Source: Actinocatenispora rupis
GTDB taxonomy: Bacteria > Actinomycetota > Actinomycetes > Mycobacteriales > Micromonosporaceae
Reading direction: 5' to 3'
Length of the DNA stretch: 64,000 nt
Assembly (NCBI RefSeq): GCF_016861975.1
Contig: NZ_BOMB01000029.1
Span: forward strand, 81,311 to 145,310
The translations under genes were made by a program, and so were the position numbers. Below, in pieces: positions 52,639 to 60,469 of this stretch (within the stretch, counting starts at the first letter, position 1; each line of letters begins with the position of its first letter). The notes under the pieces are model-generated. The model was not told the origin of the DNA, did not search any database, and saw only the letters and a list, made by a program, of their open reading frames with translations.

Positions 52639-53262
52639 TCACCAGGCGGCGGTGTCGCGCGGGGTGTCGAGCAGGTAGTCGGTGTGGTGCACGTCGAACA
52701 GGGTGCGGCCGAGGTCGCGCGCCGCGGCGATCGGGTCGCGCGGGTCGGCGGCGACCTCCCCGCGCCGGTTCCCGACCCCGTGTACGACGGCGACGAAGTC
52801 CTGCCGCAGGTACCGGCAGAGCTGTTGGACCTGGGTGCGGAGGGCGGTGGTGAGCGCCGGGTTGTCCTCCTCGGACGACAGCAGCAGCGCGAGTCGCTTG
52901 CCCGGCATGGCCGCGACGACCTCCGCGGACCGCGGGTAGCCGGCGGACAGGTAGCAGACCAGGCGGTCGACGACGTTCTTGAGTACGGCGGGGAGGCCGT
53001 AGAAGTACAGCGGGGTGGCGAGGACGATCGCGTCCGCCGGTACGAGGACGTCGTGGACCAGGTCGCGGTACCCGTCGTCGATCGTGCAGTGGCCGTCGGC
53101 GTCGCGGCAGAGCCGGCAGTCGCGCAGGAAGCCGCCGGACGTGACGGTGTTGAGGTCGACGGTGGTCACGGTGTGGTCGGCGGCGCCGTCGGCGAACGCG
53201 GCGGCGAGCGCGCGCGAGTTGCCGTCGGTACGGGGGCTGGCCGTCAGCAGGGCGATGTGCAC
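52639..53262 (-). CDS. NADPH-dependent FMN reductase / flavodoxin-family protein
   Basis: A 207-residue flavodoxin-fold oxidoreductase. The FMN phosphate loop is LLTASPRTDGNSRALA, cysteines occur in RDCRLCRDADGHC, and ATPLYFYGLPAVLKNVVDR is typical of multimeric flavodoxin WrbA-like family members. Divergent from an HxlR regulator, probably its target. GTG start at 53262. Confidence 0.87.
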   Translation of the reverse strand: MHIALLTASPRTDGNSRALAAAFADGAADHTVTTVDLNTVTSGGFLRDCRLCRDADGHCTIDDGYRDLVHDVLVPADAIVLATPLYFYGLPAVLKNVVDRLVCYLSAGYPRSAEVVAAMPGKRLALLLSSEEDNPALTTALRTQVQQLCRYLRQDFVAVVHGVGNRRGEVAADPRDPIAAARDLGRTLFDVHHTDYLLDTPRDTAAW

Positions 53263-53298
53263 GTCGCCCAGTCTGGCGAGTGACTGTGGATCCGGGAA

Positions 53299-53337
53299 GT
53301 ACGCAGTTTCTTGTGCAGTACTGACGGTTTGTATAGC
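53299..53337. promoter_or_regulatory. HxlR-type operator and promoter region
   Basis: GTACGCA (53299-53305) and TGCAGTAC (53314-53321) make a gapped inverted repeat between the divergent genes. TATAGC at 53332-53337 is a plausible -10 for the HxlR gene starting at 53346, leaving almost no leader. Confidence 0.6.
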
Positions 53338-53345
53338 GTCGCCGG

Positions 53346-53678
53346 ATGGTTCGAGGTGCCGGCGACGCCCCGGAGTACTGCACGGTCGAGGCGGCGATGG
53401 AGGTGTTGGGCGGCAAGTGGAAGCTGGCGATCGTCAAGGTCCTGCTGACCGGGACGCACCGGTTCGCCGCGCTCCAGCGCGCCCTGCCGACCATCACCCC
53501 GCGGATGCTCACCCGGCAGCTGCGTGAGCTGGAGTCCGACCGCATCCTCCGCCGCACCGTGTACGCGGAGGTCCCGCCGCGCGTCGAGTACGACCTGACG
53601 GAGCTGGGTGCGGGGTTGGCGGAGCTGGTGGAGTGGCTCGACCGCTGGGGCCGGGAGTACCGGAAGGTCCGCGCCTGA
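53346..53678 (+). CDS. HxlR-family transcriptional regulator
   Basis: A 110-residue winged helix regulator. YCTVEAAMEVLGGKWKLAIVKVLLTG contains the family's Cys close to the N-terminus (C12), followed by RFAALQRALPTITPRMLTRQLRELE. The N-terminal Cys is typical of redox- or electrophile-sensing HxlR proteins such as YodB. It faces the flavodoxin-family gene, forming a quinone/electrophile stress pair. Confidence 0.92.
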   Translation: MVRGAGDAPEYCTVEAAMEVLGGKWKLAIVKVLLTGTHRFAALQRALPTITPRMLTRQLRELESDRILRRTVYAEVPPRVEYDLTELGAGLAELVEWLDRWGREYRKVRA

Positions 53679-53794
53679 CCCGTCCGTCCGGTTCGGCGGG
53701 CGGCGCGGACCCGGCCCCGGCGTACTGGGAGGATCGGTGTTACCTCGGCGCGGCCCGGCCCGTCATGGTCGGTGAGTGCTTGTGGAGGTGGGGC

Positions 53795-54676
53795 ATGACC
53801 GGACCGGTACCGGCGGACGACGTGGCGGACGCGTTCGTGGCGCAGCGCGGGCGGCTCGTGGCGGTCGCGTACCGGATGCTCGGTTCGCGGGCGGACGCGG
53901 AGGACGCGGTGCAGGAGGCGTGGCTGCGGCTGTCCCGGCAGGACGTCGCGTCGATCGACAACCTGCCCGGCTGGCTGACGACCGTGGTGGGTCGGGTGTG
54001 CATCGACATGCTGCGGTCGCGCCGGACCCGGCCCGAGGCCCCGTACGACGACCGGTTGCCCGACATGGTCGTCACCGAGGACACCGACGCCGCGCCGGAG
54101 GACGACGCGCTGCTCGCCGACTCGGTCGGCCTGGCCCTCCTCGTCGTACTCGACACGCTGAAGCCGGCGGAGCGGCTCGCGTTCGTGCTGCACGACACGT
54201 TCGGGGTGCCGTTCGAGGAGATCGGGCAGATCCTGGGGCGTTCGGCGGACGCGACGAAGATGCTGGCGAGCCGGGCGCGGCAGAAGGTACGCGGCACGCA
54301 CCGGACCACGGACGACCGGCAGCAGCAGCGCGCGGTCGTCGACGCGTTCATCGCGGCGGCCCGGTCGGGCGACTTCGAGGCGCTCCTCCGCGTACTCGAT
54401 CCGGACGTGACCTGGCGGGCGCACACCGCGCGGGGCGTGGTGGTCCGGCTCGGCGCGACCGAGGTGGCCGCGAAGGCGCGGCACGGCATGCGCGCGAAGG
54501 TCACCGGCCACCGCGTACTCGTGAACGGGGAGCCGGGGATCATCGCGTGGGGCCCGACGGGCCGGCCGTACAGCGTGATGGCGTGCACGGTGGTGGGCGG
54601 CCGCATCGTCGAGATGCTGTCGGTCAGCGACCCGGACCGGCTGGCCGCGCTGGACCTCCCGCCCTGCCCGGAGTGA
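53795..54676 (+). CDS. SigJ-like ECF41 sigma factor with C-terminal SnoaL-like domain
   Basis: A 293-residue extracytoplasmic-function sigma factor. Region 2: RLVAVAYRMLGSRADAEDAVQEAWLRL; region 4: FVLHDTFGVPFEEIGQILGRSADATKMLASRARQKVRG. A SnoaL/NTF2-like extension (FIAAARSGDFEALLRVLDPDVTW) follows, ending in SDPDRLAAL, a variant of the NPDKL motif through which ECF41 extensions modulate activity. These sigma factors are typically paired with carboxymuconolactone decarboxylase, oxidoreductase or epimerase genes; none is immediately adjacent here. ATG 53795 has GGAGG. Confidence 0.92.
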   Translation: MTGPVPADDVADAFVAQRGRLVAVAYRMLGSRADAEDAVQEAWLRLSRQDVASIDNLPGWLTTVVGRVCIDMLRSRRTRPEAPYDDRLPDMVVTEDTDAAPEDDALLADSVGLALLVVLDTLKPAERLAFVLHDTFGVPFEEIGQILGRSADATKMLASRARQKVRGTHRTTDDRQQQRAVVDAFIAAARSGDFEALLRVLDPDVTWRAHTARGVVVRLGATEVAAKARHGMRAKVTGHRVLVNGEPGIIAWGPTGRPYSVMACTVVGGRIVEMLSVSDPDRLAALDLPPCPE

Positions 54677-54685
54677 CCGCGGCCC

Positions 54686-54714
54686 TTGACTCCCAAAGCT
54701 AAAGCCATTAGCTT
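54686..54714 (+). promoter_or_regulatory. promoter with overlapping palindromic operator
   Basis: TTGACT (54686-54691), a 17-bp spacer, and TAGCTT (54709-54714) form a good housekeeping-sigma promoter for the membrane gene at 54746. AAGCTAA-agcca-TTAGCTT (54696-54714) is a perfect 7-bp inverted repeat over the spacer and -10, so a repressor bound there would block it. The cognate repressor is not obvious nearby. Confidence 0.82.
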
Positions 54715-54745
54715 CATGGCTACTTACTTAAGCGGAGGGGGAGTC

Positions 54746-55147
54746 ATGGCGTACGCGGTGGTCGGGGAACGGGTCGGGCGCATCGTCGCGGGGCGGGTCC
54801 TCGCCGGGGTGGCCGCGGGCACCGCCGTGGTCGCCGCGATCGGCGCGGTCCCCGGCATGGTGGCGGCGGACGCCGACGACCGGATCGCCCAGACCTGGTG
54901 GACGTACGGGCTGGTGGTGTTCGCCGCGCTGTTCGCGCTGCTCGCCGCCCGACCCCTCGGTACCCGGTGGTTGTGGGAGATCGTACTGGTCAACAAGCTC
55001 GCGCTCACCGTCACCGCGGGGGCGTACCTGGTGGCCGGCAGCGCGACCGGCGCCGGCACCATCGTCGCCTCCGACGGCGCCCTCTTCGTCCTCCTGCTCG
55101 CCGCCTACCTCTGCGTACGAGGCTGGCGCGCCGGCCGCACCGCCTGA
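54746..55147 (+). CDS. small membrane protein, 4 TM
   Basis: A 133-residue integral membrane protein with four hydrophobic helices (VGRIVAGRVLAGVAAGTAVVAAIG, WWTYGLVVFAALFALLA, LVNKLALTVTAGAYLVA, GALFVLLLAAYLCVRG). I do not recognise a named family. GGAGGGGGAG precedes the ATG at 54746. It has its own repressible promoter. Confidence 0.75.
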   Translation: MAYAVVGERVGRIVAGRVLAGVAAGTAVVAAIGAVPGMVAADADDRIAQTWWTYGLVVFAALFALLAARPLGTRWLWEIVLVNKLALTVTAGAYLVAGSATGAGTIVASDGALFVLLLAAYLCVRGWRAGRTA

Positions 55148-55171
55148 CGTCGGGCCGCGACGCCCCGGCGC

Positions 55172-55603
55172 TCAGCGCGCGAGCAGGGCGCCGAGCCGGC
55201 AGAGGTCGCCACGCAGGGTACGCAGCAGCATCGGGCGCAGGACCGGGGTGAGCAGCCGCTGCGCGCCGACCGGGCGTACCGAGGCGTGCAGGGTGACGCG
55301 GGCGGACGCCGGCCCGAGCGGCCGCACCGCGCGCCAGCCCTCGGCGACCAACCCCGACGTCGTACGCCAGCGGAAGCGGATCCCGGCGTCGACCGCCGTC
55401 ACCACCCCGCCGCTCCGGTACGTGCGCCCGGCGAAGCGCAGCACCTCCGCCGTCGTCGTACCGACCGCGACGGGGCCGGGCGGATCCGGCGCCATGGTGC
55501 GCACCCCGGCGCGCCACTGCGGATCGCGCCGGTAGTCCGCCACCACGGACCACGCCCGGGCGGCGGACACCGGCACCACCTGCGACGCCTCGACCTCGAC
55601 CAC
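55172..55603 (-). CDS. SRPBCC-family polyketide cyclase-like protein
   Basis: A 143-residue START-like protein: VEASQVVPVSAARAWSVVADYRRDPQWRAGV at the N-terminus, beta strands VAVGTTTAEVLRFAGRTYR and GIRFRWRTTSGLVAEGWRAV, and a C-terminal helix. The substrate is unknown. GTG start at 55603. Convergent with the membrane protein gene. Confidence 0.83.
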   Translation of the reverse strand: MVEVEASQVVPVSAARAWSVVADYRRDPQWRAGVRTMAPDPPGPVAVGTTTAEVLRFAGRTYRSGGVVTAVDAGIRFRWRTTSGLVAEGWRAVRPLGPASARVTLHASVRPVGAQRLLTPVLRPMLLRTLRGDLCRLGALLAR

Positions 55604-55623
55604 GCGGTCAGCGTACGACGGCG

Positions 55624-55645
55624 CATTCCGTTGCGGGACAACGAC
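55624..55645. repeat. TCCCTTG-N5-CAACGGA hairpin, copy after merR
   Basis: ATTCCGTTG-cggga-CAACGACC ends two bases before the stop codon end of the minus-strand MerR gene (55647), again directly at a gene 3' end. Confidence 0.6.
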
Positions 55646-55646
55646 C

Positions 55647-56459
55647 TCAGGCGCGCCGTACGGGTTCCTGGAGTTCGGTGACCCAGTCGTCCTGGTTCGC
55701 CGGAACCTCCAGGTTCACCTCGCGCGGGTAGCCGGCCGACCGGTACCCGTTGGACTCGATCCAGCGGCCGAGGGTCTGCACGGTCGGCAGGATCGCCGAC
55801 ATGGGGCCGCGGTGCAGGATGGTCGCGGCCTGCTCGACGGGCGGCAGGTCCACGACGCGCAGCCCGTCGTCCTCCTGTACCGGCGCGGTCACCTCGACGC
55901 CCGCGTGGACGAGCACCCCACCGTCGGGAACGTCCTCGTAGCAGGCGATGCCGGGGCCGGACGGCGCGATGCCGGCCGCGGCGAGCCGCCGGAACAGCTC
56001 CTCGTACAAAGGTTGGATGACGGGGGTGATGGTGTCGAAGTCCGGCGCGACACCGGTCACCTCGGCCACCCGTACGGTGGGGAGGGTCTTGAGGACGACG
56101 TCGTCGGTGGGCATCCGCCCCTCGCTTTCGATCGAGCGGAGTCGCGCCTCGACCTGCGTCAGCCGGTCCGCCGCGGTCGCCATCGCCGTTTCCAGTTCGG
56201 CCTGGCGGAGCCGGAGCATGGCGCGCAACTGGTCGGTGGTGACCTTCTCGTCGAGGATCTCGGCGACCTGCTGGAGCGTGAAACCGAGGTCCTTCAACGC
56301 GATGACGCGGTTGAGCCGGGACAGCTGCGCGGCCGTGTAGCGGCGGTATCCGGTGGCCGGGTCGACGTACGCGGGGCGCAGCAGTCCCGTCGCGTCGTAG
56401 TGGCGCAGCATCCGGACCGACACGCGGCCGTGGCGGGCGAACTCTCCGATGGTGAACAT
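55647..56459 (-). CDS. MerR-family regulator with GyrI-like effector domain
   Basis: A 270-residue regulator. The MerR HTH MFTIGEFARHGRVSVRMLRHYDATGLLRP with YRRYTAAQLSRLNRVIALKDLGF is followed by a coiled-coil (LRAMLRLRQAELETAMATAADRLTQVEARL) and a C-terminal GyrI-like ligand domain (VLKTLPTVRVAEVTGV to EVNLEVPAN), as in BmrR/TipA multidrug sensors. The ATG at 56459 is preceded by a MerR-type promoter. The divergent MFS exporter is the natural target. Confidence 0.92.
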   Translation of the reverse strand: MFTIGEFARHGRVSVRMLRHYDATGLLRPAYVDPATGYRRYTAAQLSRLNRVIALKDLGFTLQQVAEILDEKVTTDQLRAMLRLRQAELETAMATAADRLTQVEARLRSIESEGRMPTDDVVLKTLPTVRVAEVTGVAPDFDTITPVIQPLYEELFRRLAAAGIAPSGPGIACYEDVPDGGVLVHAGVEVTAPVQEDDGLRVVDLPPVEQAATILHRGPMSAILPTVQTLGRWIESNGYRSAGYPREVNLEVPANQDDWVTELQEPVRRA

Positions 56460-56469
56460 GACGACTCCG

Positions 56470-56500
56470 AGTCCAGCACCTGACACGGTGTGAGAGTCAA
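56470..56500 (-). promoter_or_regulatory. MerR-type promoter with 19-bp spacer
   Basis: On the minus strand, TTGACT (56500-56495) is followed by a 19-bp spacer containing CACC-gtgtca-GGTG, then a weak -10 TGGACT (56475-56470). Nineteen-bp spacers with central dyads are the hallmark of MerR-controlled promoters, so the MerR protein probably activates its own gene. Confidence 0.78.
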
Positions 56501-56600
56501 GAACGCTACCCGGTCGCGTCGGTGTCGCCCGGCCCGGCCGGTTTCGCGCGCTTTGCCTTGCGCGACACGCGATGTCCCCAGCCCGCCGACGTGACATTAA

Positions 56601-56674
56601 ACCCCCCGGGGGTACTTGCCCGGCCCGGTCGCGCCGGCTACCGTCGTGCTCGGTCGATACCCCCGGTGGGTATC
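56601..56674. promoter_or_regulatory. CsoR-like palindromes upstream of the MFS gene
   Basis: ACCCCC-c-GGGGGT (56601-56613) and GATACCC-ccggt-GGGTATC (56656-56674). The AT-flanked C/G tracts resemble CsoR/RcnR-type operators. The second ends 24 bp before the MFS start, suggesting control by a CsoR-like sensor encoded elsewhere. Alternatively they are ordinary dyads of the MerR regulon. Confidence 0.55.
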
Positions 56675-56697
56675 AGTTCGGGAGAGGGCGGTACGCC

Positions 56698-58113
56698 ATG
56701 AGTGGGACGCGGCAGGGCGCGCGCCGGTGGTGGGCACTGGGATTCATCGCGCTGGCGCAGTTCATGGTCATCATGGACACGTCGATCATCGGGGTGGCGT
56801 TACCCCGCATGCAGACCGATCTCGGCTTCTCACCGGGCGGCCTGTCCTGGGTCTTCAACGCGTACGTGATCACGCTCGCCGGGCTGCTGCTGCTCGGCGG
56901 CCGGCTGTCCGACCTGCTCGGCGCGCGCCGGGTCTTCGCCGCCGGCTGGGCGGTACTGCTCGGCGGGTCCGTGGTCGCCGCGCTCGCCGGTACGGCCTGG
57001 GTCGAGCTGGTCGGCCGGGTACTCCAGGGCGCCGGTTCGGCCCTGATCGCGCCGTCCGCGCTGACCCTGCTGATGATGCTGTTCGGCAACAGTCCCAAGG
57101 AACTCGGCCGCGCGCTGTCGCTCTACGGCGCCGCCGCGCCGGCCGGCGGTACCGCGGGGGTGTTCCTCGGCGGGGTCATCACGCAGTGGCTGTCCTGGCC
57201 CTGGGTCTTCTGGCTGTACGTGCCGATCGCGGCGCTCGCGCTGGTCGTCACGCCGCTGCTGATGCCCGCCGGCCCGCGCGGACGCGGCTCGGTCGACGTG
57301 GTCGGCGCGGGCGCGGTCACCGGCGGCCTGGCCCTCGCCGTACTCGGGGTCGTGCAGGCGCCGCAGGTCGGCTGGGGGTCGCCGCGCACCATCGGCGTCC
57401 TCGCCGCCGCCCTGGTACTCCTCGGCGGGTTCGTCGCCGTCCAGCGCACCCGCCGGGAACCCTTGGTACGACTGGGAATCCTGCGCACGCCGAACCTCGG
57501 GGCGGCCAACCTGGCGCAGGCGCTGCTCGGCGCCGCCTGGATCCCGATGTGGTACTTCCTCAACCTGTACCTGCAACAGGTCCTCGGGTACGGCGCGTTC
57601 GCCAGCGGCGCCGCGCTGCTGCCGATGACCCTGCTCATCGTGGTACTCATGGTCGGGGTCGCGCCCCGGCTGATCGCCCGGTTCGGCGCGAAGGCGCTGA
57701 TCGTCGGCGGGCTGCTGGCCCTCGCCGCCGGCCTGGTGTGGCTGTCGTTCGCCCGCCCCACCGGAAACTTCGCCGTCGACGTACTGCCCGCGTCGCTGGT
57801 CGCGGCGCTCGGCCAGGCGCTGGCGTTCATCCCGTCGCTGGGCACCGCGATCGGTAGCGCCCGGCCCGAGGAGGGCGGTCTCGCCGCCGGACTCGTCAAC
57901 ACGTCGTACCAGATCGGGTCGGCGCTCGGGCTGGCCGCGATGACCGCGGTCGGCGTCTCCTTCGGCGCCGGCAGCGTCGGGCACCCGGTGGCGCTGACGC
58001 ACGGTTTCGCCGCCGCGTTCCTCGGTGCCGCGGGCGTCGCGGTCGCCGGCGCGGTCCTCGCCGCCGCCACCCTGCGCACGCCGCGGGCGGTCGCCGAACC
58101 GGCCGCTGCCTGA
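56698..58113 (+). CDS. MFS transporter, DHA2-like
   Basis: A 471-residue exporter with about 14 TM helices. Helix 1 MVIMDTSIIGVALPRMQTDLGF and motif A GGRLSDLLGARRV match DHA2 drug:H+ antiporters. GPYG-like motif C region is GAAAPAGGTAGVFLGGVITQWLSWPWVFWL. It faces a BmrR-like MerR regulator, a classic multidrug-export pairing. GGAGAGGG lies upstream of the ATG at 56698. Confidence 0.92.
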   Translation: MSGTRQGARRWWALGFIALAQFMVIMDTSIIGVALPRMQTDLGFSPGGLSWVFNAYVITLAGLLLLGGRLSDLLGARRVFAAGWAVLLGGSVVAALAGTAWVELVGRVLQGAGSALIAPSALTLLMMLFGNSPKELGRALSLYGAAAPAGGTAGVFLGGVITQWLSWPWVFWLYVPIAALALVVTPLLMPAGPRGRGSVDVVGAGAVTGGLALAVLGVVQAPQVGWGSPRTIGVLAAALVLLGGFVAVQRTRREPLVRLGILRTPNLGAANLAQALLGAAWIPMWYFLNLYLQQVLGYGAFASGAALLPMTLLIVVLMVGVAPRLIARFGAKALIVGGLLALAAGLVWLSFARPTGNFAVDVLPASLVAALGQALAFIPSLGTAIGSARPEEGGLAAGLVNTSYQIGSALGLAAMTAVGVSFGAGSVGHPVALTHGFAAAFLGAAGVAVAGAVLAAATLRTPRAVAEPAAA

Positions 58114-58123
58114 CCGACCGGTA

Positions 58124-58161
58124 CGAGGTGGGGCGTGGTCCGTCGACCGCGCCCCACCTCG
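58124..58161. terminator. 12-bp stem terminator between convergent genes
   Basis: CGAGGTGGGGCG (58124-58135) pairs perfectly with CGCCCCACCTCG (58150-58161). It begins 11 bp after the MFS stop and ends 6 bp before the minus-strand HAAS gene stop, so it can terminate both. Confidence 0.88.
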
Positions 58162-58166
58162 CGTGC

Positions 58167-58769
58167 TCAGGCGGTGCGCCGGGACAGGCCGCGGATCAGC
58201 ATGCCGGTCGCCACCGCGGCCACGATCACCAGTACCAGGGCCAGGATCGGTACGACGACGAACAGGCCGCCCGACCCGGACGACGTGCACTCGTTGCCGG
58301 CGCAGGTCGCCTCCACGCCGGCACCCAGCCAGAACACGAGCGTGGTGAAGCCGATGCCGAAGCCGAGCGGGACCGCGGTGCCGATGCCTCGCAGCCGGGT
58401 CGACCAGCCCCGCGCCGTCCACACCAGGACGACGCCCACGACCCACCCGAGCACCGGTACGAAACCGGCCACGATCAGGCCGATGACGACGGCCGCGACG
58501 CGCAGCCCACCGTGCGCCGGCCCTTCCCGGGGTACTGCCGCCGGCGCGGGTTCGTCCACGCCGACGATCTCGTCGGGTTCGCCGAGCCGGTCCAGGATCG
58601 TACGCACGGTCGGCTCGTCGTCGTGCTCCGCCTCGGCGCGGGACGTGGCGATGTGTTCGGCGAGGTCGGCGAGCAGCTCACGCCGGCGGTCCGGGGGCAG
58701 CGCCGCCGCGCGGGCCTCGACGCGGGCCAGGTAGTCGCGGACGATGTCGTCGGTGGCTGTGGCGTTCAT
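58167..58769 (-). CDS. HAAS/DUF1700-domain membrane protein
   Basis: A 200-residue protein. The N-terminal HAAS (DUF1700) helical domain (VRDYLARVEARAAALPPDRRRELLADLAEHI, PTVRTILDRLGEPDEIV) is followed by about four TM helices (VAAVVIGLIVAGFVPVLGWVVGVVLV, VPLGFGIGFTTLVFWLGAG, LFVVVPILALVLVIVAAV). Such proteins accompany PadR regulators, as here. GGAGG precedes the ATG. Confidence 0.87.
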   Translation of the reverse strand: MNATATDDIVRDYLARVEARAAALPPDRRRELLADLAEHIATSRAEAEHDDEPTVRTILDRLGEPDEIVGVDEPAPAAVPREGPAHGGLRVAAVVIGLIVAGFVPVLGWVVGVVLVWTARGWSTRLRGIGTAVPLGFGIGFTTLVFWLGAGVEATCAGNECTSSGSGGLFVVVPILALVLVIVAAVATGMLIRGLSRRTA

Positions 58770-58783
58770 CGGTGGCCTCCGTT

Positions 58784-59122
58784 TCACAGGGACAGGAAGT
58801 GTTCGACGGCGCCGGCGACGCGCCGCCACTCCGCGGCGAACGTGTCGACCGCGCGACGCCCGTCGGCGGTGATGCGGTAGTAGCGCCGGGGCGGGCCCGA
58901 CGGGGACTCCTGCCAGTACGTCTCGACGAGGCCCTGCCGGCGCAGCCGGCCGAGCATCGGGTACACGGTGCCTTCGCTCGTCACCATGCCCTCGACGGTG
59001 CCGAGCGAACGCACGATCTCCACGCCGTAGCGCTCGCCGTCGCGCAGCAGGGCCAGCACGCAGTACGGCAGCATCCCGCGACGCAGCTGCGTCATCAGGT
59101 TGTTTTCACCACCAGCATCCAT
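58784..59122 (-). CDS. PadR-family transcriptional regulator
   Basis: A PadR winged helix of about 112 residues: LRRGMLPYCVLALLRDGERYGVEIVRSLG, TVYPMLGRLRRQGLVETYW, then PPRRYYRITADGRRAVDTFAAEWR. It is the short PadR class without a C-terminal extension. The start could be 59122 (MDAGGENN) or 59131 (MRDMDAGG); the ATACTATG-like stretch just upstream resembles the AT-rich box common before such pairs. It is co-transcribed with the HAAS gene. Confidence 0.87.
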   Translation of the reverse strand: MDAGGENNLMTQLRRGMLPYCVLALLRDGERYGVEIVRSLGTVEGMVTSEGTVYPMLGRLRRQGLVETYWQESPSGPPRRYYRITADGRRAVDTFAAEWRRVAGAVEHFLSL

Positions 59123-59245
59123 GTCTCGCATAGTACTGACCGCGTCAACATCGCCGCGGGTACCCGACAAAGGAGCCGCGCGCGGTGCAAAACACCAGGT
59201 CAACGCGTTGGAGAGAGGTCACTTTCGCTGGTCAAGGAGTCGAAC

Positions 59246-59629
59246 GTGTGTTCGACTGTGGGTATGGCGGGGGCGTTGTGGCCGTACGGGGTGCCGTGGA
59301 CGAGGCAGGTGTCGCCGCGCCGCCGGTGGTACCGGCACGGGCGGCCGTGGGAGATCCAGCACCTGCACCTCGACGAACTCACCGACGAGGCCGGCGGCTG
59401 GCGCGTCTCCTGGTCCGCCCGCCGCGCCGGCGACCTCGTGTACGACACGCTCGCCGAGGCCATGGCCACCGTCCGCTGGGTGCTCGCGCAGGGTGGGCTG
59501 TGGTCCGAGTCCGCCGGCGGGCGCTGGGTCGAGGTCGACCCGGACGATCCGGAACGTACCGTCGACGGCGGCCCGGCGCCCTGGCGTCCCGGTCAACCCG
59601 ACCCGCTGCGCGGCCGGAGTGGTCGCTGA
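59246..59629 (+). CDS. hypothetical protein
   Basis: About 127 residues: RRRWYRHGRPWEIQHLHLDE, GGWRVSWSARRAGDLVYDTLAEAMATVRWVLAQGGLW, then WVEVDPDDPERTVDGGPAPWRP. Basic and tryptophan-rich at the N-terminus, acidic at the C-terminus. I do not recognise the family. AAGGAG is 6 nt before GTG 59246, and the stop abuts the dispersed hairpin. Divergent from the PadR gene. Confidence 0.6.
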   Translation: MCSTVGMAGALWPYGVPWTRQVSPRRRWYRHGRPWEIQHLHLDELTDEAGGWRVSWSARRAGDLVYDTLAEAMATVRWVLAQGGLWSESAGGRWVEVDPDDPERTVDGGPAPWRPGQPDPLRGRSGR

Positions 59630-59653
59630 ATCCCTTGCGTACCAACGGATCCC
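59629..59653. repeat. TCCCTTG-N5-CAACGGA hairpin, copy at stop of hypothetical gene
   Basis: AATCCCTTG-cgtac-CAACGGATCCC begins at the last base of the stop codon of the upstream gene. It is the best match to the consensus, sharing the cgtac loop with the copies at 13.8 and 36.1 kb. Confidence 0.68.
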
Positions 59654-59731
59654 GTGCGGGTCACGGTGCGTGGCGGTGGTGTCGGCACCCTGCCCGGAAT
59701 GTCCGCCGGGCCGGTACGGGACGATGCCGGC

Positions 59732-60469
59732 ATGGACGAGGAGACGCTCGCCGGCGGCACCGTGAGCACCGTCGTACGGATCGGCGACACGGTGCGGCGG
59801 ACACCCGGACCGCGCCCCGGTTTCGTACGGGATCTGTTGGTGGCACTGGAATCCGCGGGTTGGCCGGGTGCGCCGCGGCACCTCGGCACCGACCCGGCGG
59901 GACGCGAGGTGCTGAGCTTCCTGCCCGGGTACGTGGCGTGGCAGGACGACCCGCCTGCCGCCGTACGCGCGGAGCCCGCGCTCACCGCGGTCGCCGTACT
60001 GGTGCGGCAGTTCCACGACCTGACGGCGGGCAGCGCGCTCGCCGGTGACCGGGAAGTGGTGTGCCACAATGATCTCGCGCCCCGCAACACCGTGTACGCC
60101 GACGGGTTCCGGCCGGCGGCGTTCATCGACTGGGACCTCGCCGCGCCGGGCGACCGGATCGCCGACGTGGCGCACGTGTGCTGGCAGTACGTGCCGCTGC
60201 GACCCGGTACGGATCCCGCCCGAGCGGCGCGGACGCTGGCCGCCGTGGCCGACGCGTACGACCCGGGGCGGGAGCTGATCGACCGCGGCGCGCTCCTCGA
60301 CACCGTGCTGTGGTGGCAGGACCGCTGCCGGCGCGGCATCGAGTCCGCCGCCGACGCCGGCGACCCCGCGATGGTACGGCTGCGCGAGCACGGCGCGGTG
60401 CGTTCCGTGCGCGCCGCGTACGAGTGGACCGCCGCGCACCGGGCCACCCTGTCCACATCCCTTGCCTGA
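59732..60469 (+). CDS. aminoglycoside phosphotransferase (APH)-family protein
   Basis: A 245-residue kinase-like enzyme. The APH catalytic loop is VVCHNDLAPRNTVYADG (HxDxxxxN) and the metal motif is FIDWDLAAPGDRIADVA (the DWD of APH enzymes). LGTDPAGREVLSFLPGYV is the hinge. The substrate is unknown; such genes are diverse small-molecule kinases. The start could be MSAGPV at 59699 or MDEETL at 59732; neither has a good Shine-Dalgarno. Its terminal codons overlap the next dispersed hairpin. Confidence 0.85.
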   Translation: MDEETLAGGTVSTVVRIGDTVRRTPGPRPGFVRDLLVALESAGWPGAPRHLGTDPAGREVLSFLPGYVAWQDDPPAAVRAEPALTAVAVLVRQFHDLTAGSALAGDREVVCHNDLAPRNTVYADGFRPAAFIDWDLAAPGDRIADVAHVCWQYVPLRPGTDPARAARTLAAVADAYDPGRELIDRGALLDTVLWWQDRCRRGIESAADAGDPAMVRLREHGAVRSVRAAYEWTAAHRATLSTSLA

